Assembly (NCBI GenBank): GCA_018257865.1
Contig: JAEUBA010000045.1
Location: 62,001 to 126,000 of the forward strand
DNA: 64,000 nucleotides
Source of the DNA: Stereocaulon alpinum
Lineage: Eukaryota > Ascomycota > Lecanoromycetes > Lecanorales > Stereocaulaceae
Direction of reading: 5' to 3'
Shown here: one piece after another, positions 11,191 through 24,350 of the stretch
Layout: the number at the start of each line of letters is the position of its first letter
Position numbering within the stretch: position 1 is the stretch's first letter
Position numbers and translations under genes: made by a program
The notes under the pieces: model-generated
Told to the model about the DNA's origin: nothing
Database searches by the model: none
What the model saw: the letters and a program-made list of their open reading frames with translations, nothing else

Positions 11191-14100
11191 GATTGATTGA
11201 TTGATTTATACGCCTATTCTAGTATCTATATATACTAATAAGGGTATTCTCTTATATTATTAGGAAATCTAGGGGGGGGTTAAAGGCCCTTTAGACGCGA
11301 AAGAAATCTTTTTAGAGTCGCCCCTTCTAGCTAAAAACTTTCGTTTATTAGCTTACTTATTATTCTACTCCGCTTATCTAACCTTACCGCTAAGCTTTAT
11401 AATACTAGTAATAATAATCTCCGCTACCTTAATAAGCCTTATAATACTTTAGTAGCTCCGCCGCCTCTAGCTTCTACTTACACTTAGGCTTCTTTATCTT
11501 TAAGGTTTTTATTACTAGTTCTACTCTAATAGGGAGTTTAGACTAGGAGAGCTATTCCTTAGTAAGTTAATACTATATTAGAAATCCTAACCTAACTAGC
11601 TATTTTATAGCTACTCTTATACTAATAACCTTAACTAGTATAGTTCTAATATTATAAGTCTCTACCTCTTTAATAAGCTCCCTTTAAGTATTACTAAGCT
11701 TTAGGTAGTATAGGAGAATATACTTTATATTTTAATTCCTCTATTTATAACTATAGTAGGTACTATAGACCCCTAGTATCTTTATCTTATAAAGAAAGTA
11801 GTTAAACCTATTCTTTCTACTTTAGAGTTAGACTACTATTAAGCTTTCTACCTTCCTAAGCTTTAGGTAGTAGTTATATCTTCCTCTAAATAATAATTTA
11901 TTTTATATAGGTATATAAGAGTACTTAGGGATAGTATCCTTATATACCTCCTACTACTTAATCTACTTCGCTATTACCTAGCCTTATATCTTTTTAGCTA
12001 AGATACCTACGTCTTAATACTCCTTAATATCTATTTTTAGGTTATACTAATATACCTTCCTCCTTATTATTATTACTACTTAATTCTAATCCTTCGCCTT
12101 AAGCTCCTATAGGGCCTATTCTTCCTTTTTTAGTAATAGGGTTAAGTATATTAGGCGCGCCCTTCCTCTCCTTCCTTATAATCTCCTATAGATTAAGCGG
12201 TTACCTTTAATTATTAAGAGGTATACTCCCCTTAGTACTTAGTATCTTATAACTAAGGCGTTTAGATAGGTTTAGATAGGTATAATAACTACCTCCGCTT
12301 TTAAGACTTAGACTAATATTATCTTATATACTCTAAGTACTATCTATAGATAGTTATTTTATATTATTATAAGCGTCTTAATATATTTTTCTATAGCTTC
12401 TTACCCCTTAGTAGGGGTATATTATATTAGAGTAGTAAATATAAGTATAGGCCTTACTACTATACTATATACCTTTCTATACTTCTTAAATATAGCTCCC
12501 TAAGTTAACTCTACTAGGTACTTAATCGCCTAGGCTTAAATAGCGGCCTTTACCTTTACTTACGCTATATATAGGCCCTAGCGGAGTTTAGTATTAATAT
12601 ATAGCCCTAAGACCCTAATACTCGCTTCTAGCTTAACCTCTATATTACTAAATTATACCGTCTCCTTTATATTAAACCTTTTAGGGGCGTATAATAGATA
12701 TACTAGTTTATACTTCTAAGGTATAAATATTACCCTATATATTTTCGCTTATATTTAGTAGAGCTTATAGGCTTATTCTAGCTACCTATAGTTCGTTTCT
12801 ATTATCTTACTATATACTAGTAGGTATACGTTATCTACGAATCCTCCTACTTATACTAGGATTTTTACTTTTAAGTATACTTTAATTAGTAGTATATTAA
12901 AGAAGAGAAATAGAATTAGTAATATAGGTAATCCTTATAGAATCTTAGTCTCTACTACCTCTATTAGGCTAGTTTTACCTCTTAGAGTAATTAATATCGC
13001 TCTATCTTTAAGGAAGTTTATAGTCTACTAAATAATTCCCTTAGGGATTCCTTTTATCTTTAGGTTATAGAGTAGCCTTTTATAGGATATATTATTAAAT
13101 ACTTTTATTATATTTAGTAATAGTAGGCTCGCTACGTTATCTTTACCTTAGTTTTATATTATATAGACTAAATCTATAATAGTCTTTAAGGCTATTTCTA
13201 TTAAGTATCTCTTTCTACCCCCTATCTAGTATTCTAGAAGTAGGTAATTCCTTTTAGCTATTCTACTAAGATATTTCGCTATTACTATCTCTAACGCTTT
13301 TCTAAGTATATCTAGTAATATAATAGGCTAGTATACCTTAGGCTCTAAATAATTAGTCTTTTTTAGTTTCTTTAGTATTACTATATTCGCCTCCTAAAAC
13401 TTTTTTAAGTAGTATCTATAGTCTAAGCACGCTTAAAATATCCTCCTAAATATCTCTATTATTTTTATATATACTACTCTTAGGAATCTATTTAAGATTC
13501 TTAAAATCCTTAAGGCTTTATCTACTACTAAGTGCTAAATCGCGTCCTTTACCTTCTTTAAGGTAATCTTACTATCTATTATTATAAGTTTTAAGTAGTT
13601 AGCCCCCTCTATATCTATTAGGTCTATTAGGGGTAGGAGTAGGAAGAGGACCCTTCTTAAGGCCTCTACCTTCCCCTTAAAGTCTATTACTTTATTCCCG
13701 TTTCCGTCTTTAATAGCTAGGAATTATAGTAGCTCTTTAGGGCGTATACTTCTCTCCCTTCCCTACTTAATAAGTTACTATACTCCTCTTAGTCTTAGTA
13801 ATATTTTATAAACTCCCTCTTTAAAAGCTATTATCTTAGCCTTCTATAGGGTAGTAACCTTTTCCCTTTTAGCCTAATAGAGGGCTTCCTTAGTTTCTAT
13901 ATTCCTACTATAGTAGTAGGCCTTAAGCGCTATCTATAGCGCTTTAGTTACCCTTATATATACCCTATTCTAATATAGCTTAGCCCCTACGTACGATTCC
14001 TTATATAGGATAGTATCTTCTATTACCTCTTATAGTATAGCTATAAGCCTATTAATATACTAGTTAATAGTATCTTTAGAGTCTACTAACTACTAGCTTA

Positions 14101-16624
14101 TTACTTTATTTAGGATCTTTATATATTTTTAGATTTCCTCCCTAATTACCTTCGCCTCTATCCTTTTCTAAGCTCTCTTTTAGTATATTAAGCGTTCGCT
14201 CTATATCTATTCTAGCTTTATAATAATTAGTATATAATCTAATCCTATATTAAGGTTATTCCTTACCCTATACTTTACTATTATATTATACGCGCCTTCG
14301 GTTAGGAATATAAGGTTAATAGTACTCTCTAAGCCCCTATTCTACTATATAACTACCTTCTCTAGTAGTCCTAGAATTATACCTTTTTCTCCTACTACCT
14401 CTAGCAGCTCGTCTACTATAGCATAGTATATTATTTATCTTAAGTTATTTTAGTATAGGTAGTATAGGTTAAAGTCTCCTATAACTATATATTTACCCTT
14501 ATTCCCTAGCGCTTCCTCTAGTTTTAGGATAATTATTAGACTATCCTTTAATATATAGCTTACTAGTAAGGGGTTATAGATATTATATACCTATACCCTT
14601 TCCTTTAATAGCCCTCTAGTATTCTCTATCTTATCCTTAATATCCTTTTAGGTCCTTATAACTTAAATCTATAATAAGTATAAGTTACCTCCCTAGTATT
14701 CTACCCCCTAGTTATTAGAATCTATCCTCTTATTTATATAGAAATACGTCCTAGCCTCTAGGTCTCCTCTATAGATTAAGTAGAATCTACTTATACTTAT
14801 ATTATATAAGGTTCTATTTATTAGGTTATATACTAGCTCCTAAATTACTAATATATCTATATCTTTTATATCTTTATTTTTAAGAAGTAGTATTATTACT
14901 ATATCCTTCTTCCTCTATATATTATACTATAGTATTTTTAGGTAGGGTATATCCCTTATTAGGTAAGGGCTACTTAGATATTCTCCTATATTTAGGTAGT
15001 CTTAGTAGTCTTTACTACTTCTAAAGTCTACCTAAGGGTATTTATTAGACTAATCCTCTTTATAGATAGAGGCTATTACCCTTACTCTACCTTAAAGAGG
15101 GTTATTAGTTATCCCCTCTTCGCTATCTCCTTAATTCCTTTTTAAGGCTTATTTATTATATCCTCTAAGGCCTTCCTCTTCCCTTTAGAGATTACTTTAT
15201 ACTACCCTTTTAGGCTAGTCTTTTTTAGTATCGCTAGTATAGGCCCTACTAAGTATTACTTTAGGATCTCTTTAAAGTATTTTAGCTTATACTTAATTCT
15301 CTACCTAGCCTTAGTATTCTCCTTCTATTAAATTAAATAGGTTTTACTCTATATTAGGTACTCCCCCTTATATACTACGTACTTAGGCTTACTACTAGCT
15401 CTTTCTACGTAATTATTAGTTATATAGTTTTAGGTATATATCCTATAGTAGGTAGGGTATTTATACGCCTTAGTAATATATCTATACCTATAATAGTTAA
15501 AGTACTACTTAGGGGCGGCCTCTCTCTCCTAATAATTATAGAAGAGGAGGTTATTCTCTACTACTATTCCTTCTATAATAAGTTAGTTCGCTACTTTTAA
15601 GCTTAGGACCTTAATTATTATTATAAAGAACCTCTTCTCTCTCTTAAGTATATCTAGCTTTAATATAAATATAGGCTACTTAGCCTTTATTATTTCTAAC
15701 TCTAAGTAGAGCTTTCTATTATCTTTCTTTAGGGTTTTAAAGACCCCCTATTAATTCTTTATATCTATTATCTTTTCTACTCTATAAACTACTATTATTA
15801 CTATCTTCTAAAATACTCTTACTAATTTATAGAGTCTCTTTACCTACTTATTATCCTTTTCTAGCTTTTCTCTAGCCTTTACTAAGGCTATCTAAAGGAT
15901 AATATCCCCCCCTATAGTCCTCCTTACTATAATAATCTCCTTAGTTACCCCTCCTACCCCTCTAAATATCTATACTAGTTAGGGGAGGGTTACTATAGCT
16001 ATTTATATCTTTTCGCTATTATTATTAATCCTAACTATTATCTACTTCGCTTTCTTAATATCTTTTACCTTAAGTATAGTTAGGTAGATAGTATTTTAGC
16101 CCCCTTAGGCTATATAGGCTATATCTACTTAGCTATTATTTACTCTTCTAGTTAGGTAGTCTTTATATATTAATTAGCTATAGTATTCCTTTATAGTATA
16201 TCTCTTAGCTATATTCTCCTATATATACTCCGTAATCCTCTCTACTATATTTTAGAAGAAGCTTTATATAGTCTTATTTATATTTACTTATAGTATCCCC
16301 TAAACCTTCTTTATAAACTTTAGTAGCGCCTACTCCGTAGCCTTTATATACTACGCTCTTTTATTAGTTCTTTCCTTACCCTAAGGGCCTTATAGTTCTT
16401 CTATAGGCTTCTACTACTATCGCTATTACTCTATTATTATATTAGGATATATACCCTATCTACCTTCGCTACTAATAACCCCCTTCTCTCCTCCCCCTCT
16501 CTTTTATATTATTTTACTAGGTTCGTAACCTAGTGTGATCGCTTATCTAGCCTAGTAAGCCTATTCGCCTATTATACTTATCGTCGTCGCTATAAGTCCG
16601 GATCTGCCTCCTAATAACTAATAT
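11191..16624 (-). mobile_element. LINE A: full-length Tad1-like non-LTR retrotransposon, RIP-degraded
   Basis: The 3' end faces the genes: a (GATT)n tail at 11191-11205 (AATC repeats in element sense). A candidate 12-bp TSD, taattatatatt, lies at 11179-11190 and 16625-16636. Read on the minus strand, ORF1 shows CCHC knuckles near 15.4-15.6 kb (RYKYITKAYKYPTYYRIYA, with Cys/His turned to Tyr). ORF2 has an AP-type endonuclease (YIVIGDFNLYYLY near 14.45 kb). Its reverse transcriptase includes LLDTLRKVLEIVIAKYLS (~13.3 kb) and the active site GGFVDNVYLL (12,826-12,850; Asp changed to Asn). A C-terminal block leads into the 3' UTR. Stops replace Gln and Trp throughout, so it is dead. The body shared with LINE B and LINE C ends near 16592; the last ~32 bp are unique to this copy. 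Confidence 0.9.
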
Positions 16625-16636
16625 TAATTATATATT

Positions 16637-16900
16637 CTATACTCAAATATCCAGTTACTACCTAGAAAGATATAGGATAGTATAGGATATTAAATTCTCT
16701 ACTATCTTAGAGGATAGTATAGGATTAAGGTCTAGAATCTTATACTACTAGCAGGAAACATTCTTACTTCTCTTTCGAAGCGAACTACGTTCTCGCCAAT
16801 AGCTATATAAAATATTTTATACTATTAGACTTCCAAGGGAAGCCCTAATCTCCGGGAAACCGAAAGTCGCTCTTATAGGACTTAAATTACTATTCTTCTA
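16637..16900. other. 264-bp island between LINE A and Copia 1
   Basis: No coding or repeat identity found. Unlike its flanks it keeps many CA/TG steps (for example gcaggaaacattcttac and ctcgccaatagc), so it is probably low-copy sequence that RIP did not target. A short repeated phrase, aggatagtataggat, appears near 16,675 and 16,720. Confidence 0.5.
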
Positions 16901-17106
16901 TATCGGTAGAACCTAGCTGCTAGGTTGTACCGATTAGTAGGTACTTAATCCCCTACTACCTGCCCCGGACAACCTGATTAGCAGGGTATCTATTGGGCTT
17001 AGTAAACTAGGGATTGTCTTAAATCTAGCTAGCTAAGCTATAGTGTTCTATCTAGGATTTAGCGCTAAGCCGCTATTACGGAATACGGAGCGATATTATT
17101 CCGATA
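16901..17106 (-). repeat. 3' LTR of Copia 1 (206 bp)
   Basis: It matches the 204-bp LTRs of Copia 2 apart from transitions and small indels, including cccggacaacctgatt and ttagtaaactagggatt. TG...CA ends have become TA...TA. Confidence 0.85.
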
Positions 17107-18377
17107 CTAGCAAAGTTTTATACAAGTTAAGAAAACGGTACTAATCGACGCCAAATCTAGTAGCTAGCTAGTAAAGAAATAGGCCTATAAGGCTAAGTAA
17201 CGCTATAATCTAATTAGTTAGATTATAGCTTCCCTTTCTACTTAGGCGTTTATCTTTAGCTTAATAGCGTTACTATCTACTAATTACTTTAACGCCTAGC
17301 AGTAGCGCTCCTTAGTTATAGCGTCTACTAAGTTATAATTACTATTAATCTACCGTACCTTATTAATCTCCCTTCTCTTATAAGACTGCCGCAGTCCTAT
17401 TATATTAATTATTAAGCGTTTCTTAGCGGTAGTCCTAAGGCGTATAATATAATTATATAGGGAGTAGGAGTTAGTATATAGGATTAGTAGGATCTTTACC
17501 TAAGTAATTCCCTTTATAGTAGATTATAAGGTAGTAGTAATATCGAATCCTACTACTATTATATATAGCTCTAAAGCTAGTACTAATCTTATAACTCTCT
17601 TATATTTAGTACTGCTCTAGTAGATAATATTACCGCTAATATTAATAGTCGATTTATTTAGCTATTACTCGTTAGTAAGGATAATAACGTATCCGATCTA
17701 AGAGCTAAGATTAGCGTTATTAGCGAAGGCTATATTAATAAAGACTAGTAGTTTCAGCTTCTCTAGAGTAAGCTTAATAAATTATAGGCCTTAGTAGTCG
17801 TTTTCCTTTTACTAATTTAGCTACTTATTTAACTAATTAGCGTCTTCTTTCGCTAGTTAAGTAATTTAGGCTACTTTAGATAGTATAAAGGCTATCTCTA
17901 GTTAATATATAGAGGCTATATAGGCGCCTTAAGCTCGTTCCTTGATATATTACGATTTAATATCGCTAGCGGTGTTAATCGTATTAATTTTACTATACTA
18001 CCGTTACTGCGAGAGTTTTAGAATATCGCCGTTGCTAGAAATAGTAGTGCCGTTGAATTAGAGGTCTTTTTCTTCGTCTAGCTTCTTAATTAGCTTTGCT
18101 AGGAAGCCTATATTAAGGCGTACTTACTCTTCTAGCTCTAGATATTCGGTTATCCCGCAGAATAGTAAGTCGTTAGTTTAAAGGCTAATAATTACCTACT
18201 TAGAGAATATTAGGTAGGGATTAAATAAGGAGATAGTAAGGCCTAGCTTTCCAGTATAGTAATTATAATAGGTTTTAAACTAATATATCCCTACTTCTAG
18301 GACGCCGTATAGCGGGCGGACTACTTTTAGTATATTATCTCCTAAGTTAGTACCTTACGGCGGTTTTATATAGACTA

Positions 18378-18971
18378 TATCTACAAAAGTTTTTTTAGCT
18401 GAGTTTTTTCTAGCTGCTGCAGCTGCTGCAGCTAAAACTTAGGAAGACTTAGTAACTCAGCTAAACTCAGCCAAACTTAGCCAAACTCAGCCAAACTTAG
18501 CTAAACTTAGTAGCTTATCTCGCTTACTAAGTGCTTACTAAGCGACTAAAAATTTTTAGACTTAAAATAGCTATTTATAGCTATTTATAGCTATTTATTT
18601 TAAGTTTTTTAAAGTTTAGCTTCCGCTACTAAAAACGGGAAGTTTAGGAAGTCTCTAGTTAATCTATTATTATTCCTTTATTAAATCTAATTCTATTTTT
18701 AGAAATCTCGCTTAATTTTAGTTTAGAAAGTTTATTTATAGCCTTATATACCCCCCTACTAGCGCTACTAGTTATAATATAATTATTATTAAATTCTAAA
18801 TTCTTTTTTTTTTTTTTTTTTTTTTTAGATAAGTTTAGATAAGTTTAGATAAGTTTTAGCTGTAGCTGCTATAGAATACTAAGGGTTAATTCTAACACTA
18901 AGTAGATAAGTACCGCTAAGCGGATATAGCCGCTCCAGCTAAAACCTATCCATAAAAGTAATTTGTAGATG
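18378..18971 (+). mobile_element. MITE copy 1 inside Copia 1, flanked by TA
   Basis: This 594-bp insertion is absent from the same place in Copia 2 (~42,435). It is flanked by TA on both sides and ends in the inverted repeat (C/T)ATCTACAAA, so it resembles a Tc1/mariner-type non-autonomous element. Inside are about five 11-bp tandem units of the form aactcagccaa near 18,455-18,515, a run of 24 or more T near 18,806-18,830, and three copies of agataagttt. There is no coding capacity. A reverse-orientation copy lies at 32319-32902. RIP is milder here than in the host copia. Confidence 0.8.
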
Positions 18972-21333
18972 TAGGCGGCTTAGTACTAAAGTCGACTATA
19001 TATAAGCTTGCGAGATATCGCGTATATAGAGGTCTTATAGTAGAATTACGGCGAGGTAAATAATAAGGCGTTAGCTAGCGCGTTAAATTATTAGTAACTA
19101 CGTTAGTACCTCCTTCTTACCTTTATTATTATAGGCTTAGACGACTAGTCTAGACTTTTCGAATAGTATAGCGTTATCCTACTTAATATTATCGACGAAT
19201 TAGTAGCTAAAGATATAGGTATATAGCGGTATATCTTACTTACTAATAATCTTAAAGACTCTCTTAGTAATAAGGCCGTTAATTTCTTTTCGGTAAGAGT
19301 CGATAAATAGCTTATTTAGTAATTAATTAGTACCTTCTAATTAAAGCTTTATTAATAGCTTAATATCTAATTACTTCTTATTAGTAAGGTAAGCGTAGCG
19401 GGTAGGTAGGTATCGCTATTACTACGGATTTTAGCGTATAGTAGTAGCTTCTTCGGTCGGTAGGTCTACTTTAGCTATAGGAGGCGTTTAATTAGGTACT
19501 TTAACTAAGTAAGGCTTAATTAATATAATTCGAAAGGTTATAGGGCTGCTACTAAGTTTAACTATATAGGCTTATTAGTCTATAGCGAGTAATTAGTAGG
19601 GCCTTTTCTATCCTTTACCTTTTCGCTAGACTAGGACGTTACTGCTAATAGGAGCGTCTAGAATAGCGTCGCTTTATAGACCGTTATAGTAGCGTAAGGC
19701 TTTAGTAACGTCTCTTTTTACTAATAATTCTAACACTTCTTTTATTACGCGTCTAATAGCCTTACCTCTTTCTATAATTAATAGGTATATAGGGTCTAGC
19801 TTAGTAAGCTTTAGAAACGTACTAAATAAAAGTAGTATAGGAGTTAGTCTATTAGGTCTAGCTATATTATTAATTACCTTAATAGTAATTTATAGGATAA
19901 ATTGCTTACCTAGTAGTAGTAGGTCTTCTTAGATAATATTATAAGCACGCCTAAGAGGTATATAGTAGTATTTAACTAGCCCTACTAAGTAGTATACTTC
20001 GATAGAGACGTATCTTACCTTAAGTACTATCCCCTTTATCTTAGAGGCGAATTCGACGCTAGTAAATTACTTACTAGCGTTATAGACTAGTATATCTAGT
20101 AGTCTAATATAGGTATTAATCTAGTAGGCTCTTAGGGTATCCTAGACCGTTTCTACTAAAATATCTTTTAGAAAGCGGGCGGTTTAGAAGCGCGTAGCCT
20201 CGTCGACTATATATAGAACTAGGGCGGTAGGGCTATCTAGATATATAATATTAATTATTACTAAATAATTAAATTATAGGTCGTTTTTAATTATAAATTT
20301 AAACCTTCCTAGCGATCTTCTATATTTCTAGTAAGTTAAGTAGAACTTACTAAGTCGGTTAATAGCGTCCTAGTCGAAATAGTAGCTAAAGCGCTTTAGC
20401 AGGCTTACTAGGCGTATTATCGATAGGTGACTAAGGCGGTAGTATAGATATCGAAGATCCTACTCTATTAGTTAGCTGCTTATAACGCCGTTATTAGTAT
20501 AGGTATTAATATAGGCGTGCGATAGCGACAATCCCTATATAAGGAATAGGTAACCGTATAGCCTTATAATAGGGACTTACCTATTACCGCTAACTAAGTA
20601 GTTAGTTAGATTATTAAAATAAAACCCTGCCTAGTTAAGGTCTCGCAGGTAGAGGAGGAATAGCGTATTAGCGTCGATAATATAGAATTCGATAACACTA
20701 ATTAGCGAATCGACGGTAACGGTACCTTTTAATAAGGCGTTGCTAATACCGAATTTAAATCTAGCGCTACTAGCCTTATTAGTGTTAATATTAACGTCTT
20801 ACTCGCGCCGTAGTGCTAAGTATTAACTATAGCCTACTAATAAGTTATAGGTAGCGCCTATATCGATTATAAGGCTATAGAAGTAGTTATCGCCGTATCT
20901 TTTTACGGGGCGGTAGGTTACTTCTCCCTAGATATTAATATTAACATTATCCTAGATAGATAGTACTCTTATAACGGCGTATAAAGTAGCTTAATTAGCT
21001 AGCTTTTAGTATATAGCCTTGCTATTAATAGTACCTATAGATATTAGGAATAATTCACCGTTATCTTAATTAGCTAGATTTTCGTTAGTAGTATCCTCCG
21101 TAGTACTACCTTCGCTACTTTCTTCTTTTTCGCCTTTAACGTCGGTAAGATATTACTTAAAGCTGCGTTAGTATTCTTCCTTAGGGTAATTAGTTAACTA
21201 GTATCCTTCCTTCTTATAGATAAAGTAACGCTTTTTATTTATTAAATCGCGGTCGCGGTTACGGTAAGGACTGCTAGAATTACTAGAGTTATATCTCAGC
21301 TTGCTTAGATATCTAGATTAGTTACGACTACTA

Positions 21334-23246
21334 TATTACGGGTAACCCCGTAAGGTCACGGGCAAGGCACGTGATAGGGTTAGTAGGTAAAGGACACTTA
21401 GGAGAGGACCTAGTAATATAAGTAATCTAGTATATATTAGATAGATTATAGGGTAATATAGTAGATATAGGGTTAGATTACCTAAATTATATTAGGGCTT
21501 AGTATAATTAATAGTAAATATATAAGGAAGGGGTTTTCCTTTAGTAGAATAATTCTTTCTTTATATTTAACTTATATAATAGAGAGGAGTCTTAGCTAAA
21601 GATAATTTAATAACTATCTATCTCTATTACCTTCTAATACTTAATATACTATATAATTTACCTATAGGAGTTAAACTACCCTATTATACTTTAAATACTA
21701 TACTTTAGACTATATAGTATAAGTACTTCTAGTTCTACCTTAGGGGAGAGACGACGCGTTATATCTAAAGTAATAAGTAGATTTAAGGGAAGGGAGGTAG
21801 CTCCTATTCCTAAGAATAGAATTACTATTAGCGAAGAAGGGATAAAGTTACCTACCCCTACTAAGTTCTCTAGTAGGAAGGGAGGATTAAATATATTTCT
21901 CTAATAAATCGACCTATATATAGTATTTAATATATTAAGCTTTTATACTATAAAGGCTAGGAATATATTTTACTTATTATACCTTAAAGGTAATATAGTA
22001 GTAGTACTTTAACCTTAGTTAAAAGAATATCTCTTAATCTAAAACCCTAATATAATAGAGGATAACTCTTTAAAGATTATTTTTAATAAGATATATATTA
22101 AGAACCTATTAAGGTTCTATTTTAGGGATAGTATTAAAGAAAGAAGGTTAGAATAAAAGCTTATAAATCTCTAATAAAAGGGACTAGCGATAGAATATAT
22201 AGCGTAGTTTAAAGGAATTACCTATTAGCTTAAGTAGTTAGAAGACGCTTAAGCCGCCGTATATTAAAAAGGACTAAAGGATAAGGTAAAGGATAAGCTC
22301 GCCTATTCTAATAATATTAGAAACTTTATATAGTTAGTATCTAAGGTCTACTCTATTAATAATAGGTTATATAAAAGGAAGATAGAATAGAAGTCTTTAG
22401 GACCTATTACTAAGTTTAGGAGAAAGAAAAATATTTTAGCTATAAAAGCGAAATTCTCTAAGAAACCTTATAAGGGAAAGAAGTAGAAAAAGGACCTATC
22501 TAATATAAAATATTATAGATACTATAAGAAAGGATACTATTAGAATAAGTACCCTTAATAAGAGTAGGTAGCTATAGTAGGGGATATAAACCCTAACTAT
22601 AATAAATAGGAGTAGCCGAAACGACTAGTATAATTACTTAAGTTAGATAACTTACTATAATAATTTATACCGAATATATCTTAGTAAAAAGGATAGATTA
22701 GGATAGTACCCTTAAAAGCTAAGATACTAAGTATCTATAGTAAATAGTAAAGAATACTTTAGCGAGGATTAAGTTAATAATCCCTACTAAGAATTATCCT
22801 CTAGAAGCGAGTTAAGAGAGCTTATAGAGGGAGAAGCTTTATTAAATAATAAAACCCTTAATAGAATTAAGGCTTTAAGGCTAAATACCTAAAGGACTTA
22901 TAAAGAACTACTAGAATCCTATTAATAGCGACTAGAGTATATAGAGTAGTAAGTAACTAATCTTTATAATAAGCTAGATAAAGCTAACGAATATATTAAG
23001 AAAGTTATATTAGAATTCCTAATATAAGTATTAATAGTATTAATAAGTTATAAGGAAAAAGAAAACCTCGCGAAATATAGGAATAGGTTAGCATTAATTA
23101 TTAAATTTATAGAATTCTTCTAGAAAATAACTAAAGTAGAAATAAAGGAAGGACTTAAAGTATTTAAGGCCTTAGTAGCCCGAAAGATCTAAAAAGTACT
23201 ATAAGGGGATAAGTATATAGACCTAAGGAATATAATTTATTAAAGA
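21334..23246 (+). mobile_element. Gypsy C, left part: 5' LTR and gag; resumes at 62,801
   Basis: A new LTR starts at tattacgggtaacccc, abutting truncated Copia 1; tacta (21329-21333) is the likely TSD. The LTR end is not certain (perhaps near 21,640) because its partner lies outside the window. The plus frame then encodes a degraded gag with a CCHC knuckle near 22,500-22,550 (KYYRYYKKGYY, then NKYP; Tyr for Cys and His). The element is interrupted at 23247-23251 by Gypsy D and resumes at 62801 with a protease/RT region in the same orientation. Stops replace Gln and Trp. Confidence 0.85.
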
Positions 23247-23251
23247 GTTCC

Positions 23252-23411
23252 TATTATAGCCTAATTCTATATAAGTATAAGATAGTTCTATTCTTCTCTA
23301 GCTATTGTGCTACTTCTATTAGGTACTAAGCTCTTAGTATAAGCTAAGAGCTTGGCACTACGGTTAGACTATACTATAATAAAGGAATACTATAATAGAG
23401 GAACTATAATA
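23252..23411 (-). repeat. 3' LTR of Gypsy D (160 bp)
   Basis: It starts tattatagcctaattc and ends gaactataata, colinear and equal in length with 62641-62800; differences are transitions such as gctattgtgc against gctattatac. Preceded by TSD gttcc. Confidence 0.95.
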
Positions 23412-23469
23412 GTACTACTAATAAAGATAAAAGGCTGCGCCCTTATAGCTATAGCTGAAGCGCCGGCTA

Positions 23470-24350
23470 ACGTTATATTTATTCCTCTATAATATTACTA
23501 TAGTAGTTAACTGCCTTATCCTCCTCCTTACTAAGCTTTTTAAGTCCCTCTAGTACCGTACTCCGCTATTCCTTAAAGTCGTCGCGTGTAATACGGTCTA
23601 TAGATAGGAAAGCCTTAGTAATCTTATTAAACACAGCGTTAGCTTTTATAAGTAGGGTATTATTAAACTCCCTATTATTAGAGAGTTTAGCTATTTAGGT
23701 TTAGAACTTAATAATATCCTCTAGCGCCTACTTAACCTATAAATAATTTATTACCGACTACTTAATTATACGTTCGTTATAGGCTTAAAGTAAAATCTAT
23801 ATACTATATAAGGCTATAGCGAGTAGGACTACCTTCCCTTATACCTACTTAAGATTATTATAGGTATAGTACTTAGCTATAGTTATAATTATCTTAATCT
23901 CTTTATCTAAGGCGAAGCGCCTCCCCCTATTCGCTAAGTTAACTAGATCTTACGTAAGCCTAGGCTTATTAGTAGGGGTTTTAGGCCTAGCTTTCTTACT
24001 AGGGGTTCTAAGTTTAGTATTATTAATATTCTACCTTTTTATACTACCCGCCTTCGGTTCTACCGTAGTCCTAGTAGTCTTAGGACGTTTAGCTTCCTTT
24101 AGCCTAGTTACCTTAGGACTCCTACGATAGTCTTAAACGGTATTAGCCTTTAGCTGAGCTACCTTAGTCCTAGTAGTCTTAGGACGTTTAGCTTCCCTAT
24201 TCGGCCTAGTTATCTTAGGCTACTCCTACTCAGCTACCTTTAGCTCTTTAGTAAGTCCCTTAGGATAGACTTATATCTTAGACTTCTTTCTTATATTAAT
24301 CTTAGGTAGCTTAGGCCTAGTGCTAGCCTTACTAGGAGGGGGAATATTAA
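23470..24350 (-). pseudogene. Accessory ORF of Gypsy D, between chromodomain and 3' LTR
   Basis: The minus frame reads as one long degraded protein of roughly 290 codons if the RIP-type stops (Gln and Trp positions) are ignored. The N-terminal third is Lys/Arg/Pro-rich with a 33-codon repeat: the phrase EAKRPKTTRT occurs twice, 99 bp apart in DNA (24067 and 24166). The C-terminal part is probably helical, with RITRDDFKE and LEGLKKLSKEEDKAVNYYS. It has no capsid knuckle, RT or integrase features and follows the chromodomain region on the same strand. It could be a second structural protein, an env-position ORF, or captured host sequence. I do not recognise the family. Confidence 0.55.

Larger units (their letters stand above)
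16901..21333 (-). mobile_element. Copia 1: LTR retrotransposon, interrupted; remainder beyond the window
   Basis: It begins with an LTR at 16901-17106 (tatcggtagaacc ... ccgata), preceded by ttcta, the likely TSD. It is colinear with Copia 2 through RNase H, reverse transcriptase and integrase on the minus strand. The gag zinc knuckle lies near 21,171-21,230 (reads YFIYKKEGY, Cys turned to Tyr). Homology stops at 21333 after cgactacta, where the Gypsy C LTR begins. About 1.5 kb of gag plus the 5' LTR is therefore missing and should lie on the far side of Gypsy C, outside the window. A MITE sits at 18378-18971. RIP stops are dense. Confidence 0.88.

Noticed and set aside
18455..18515. Tandem 11-bp units considered as a CRISPR-like or satellite array
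   Set aside because: Units are contiguous without spacers and lie inside a MITE present in two copies.
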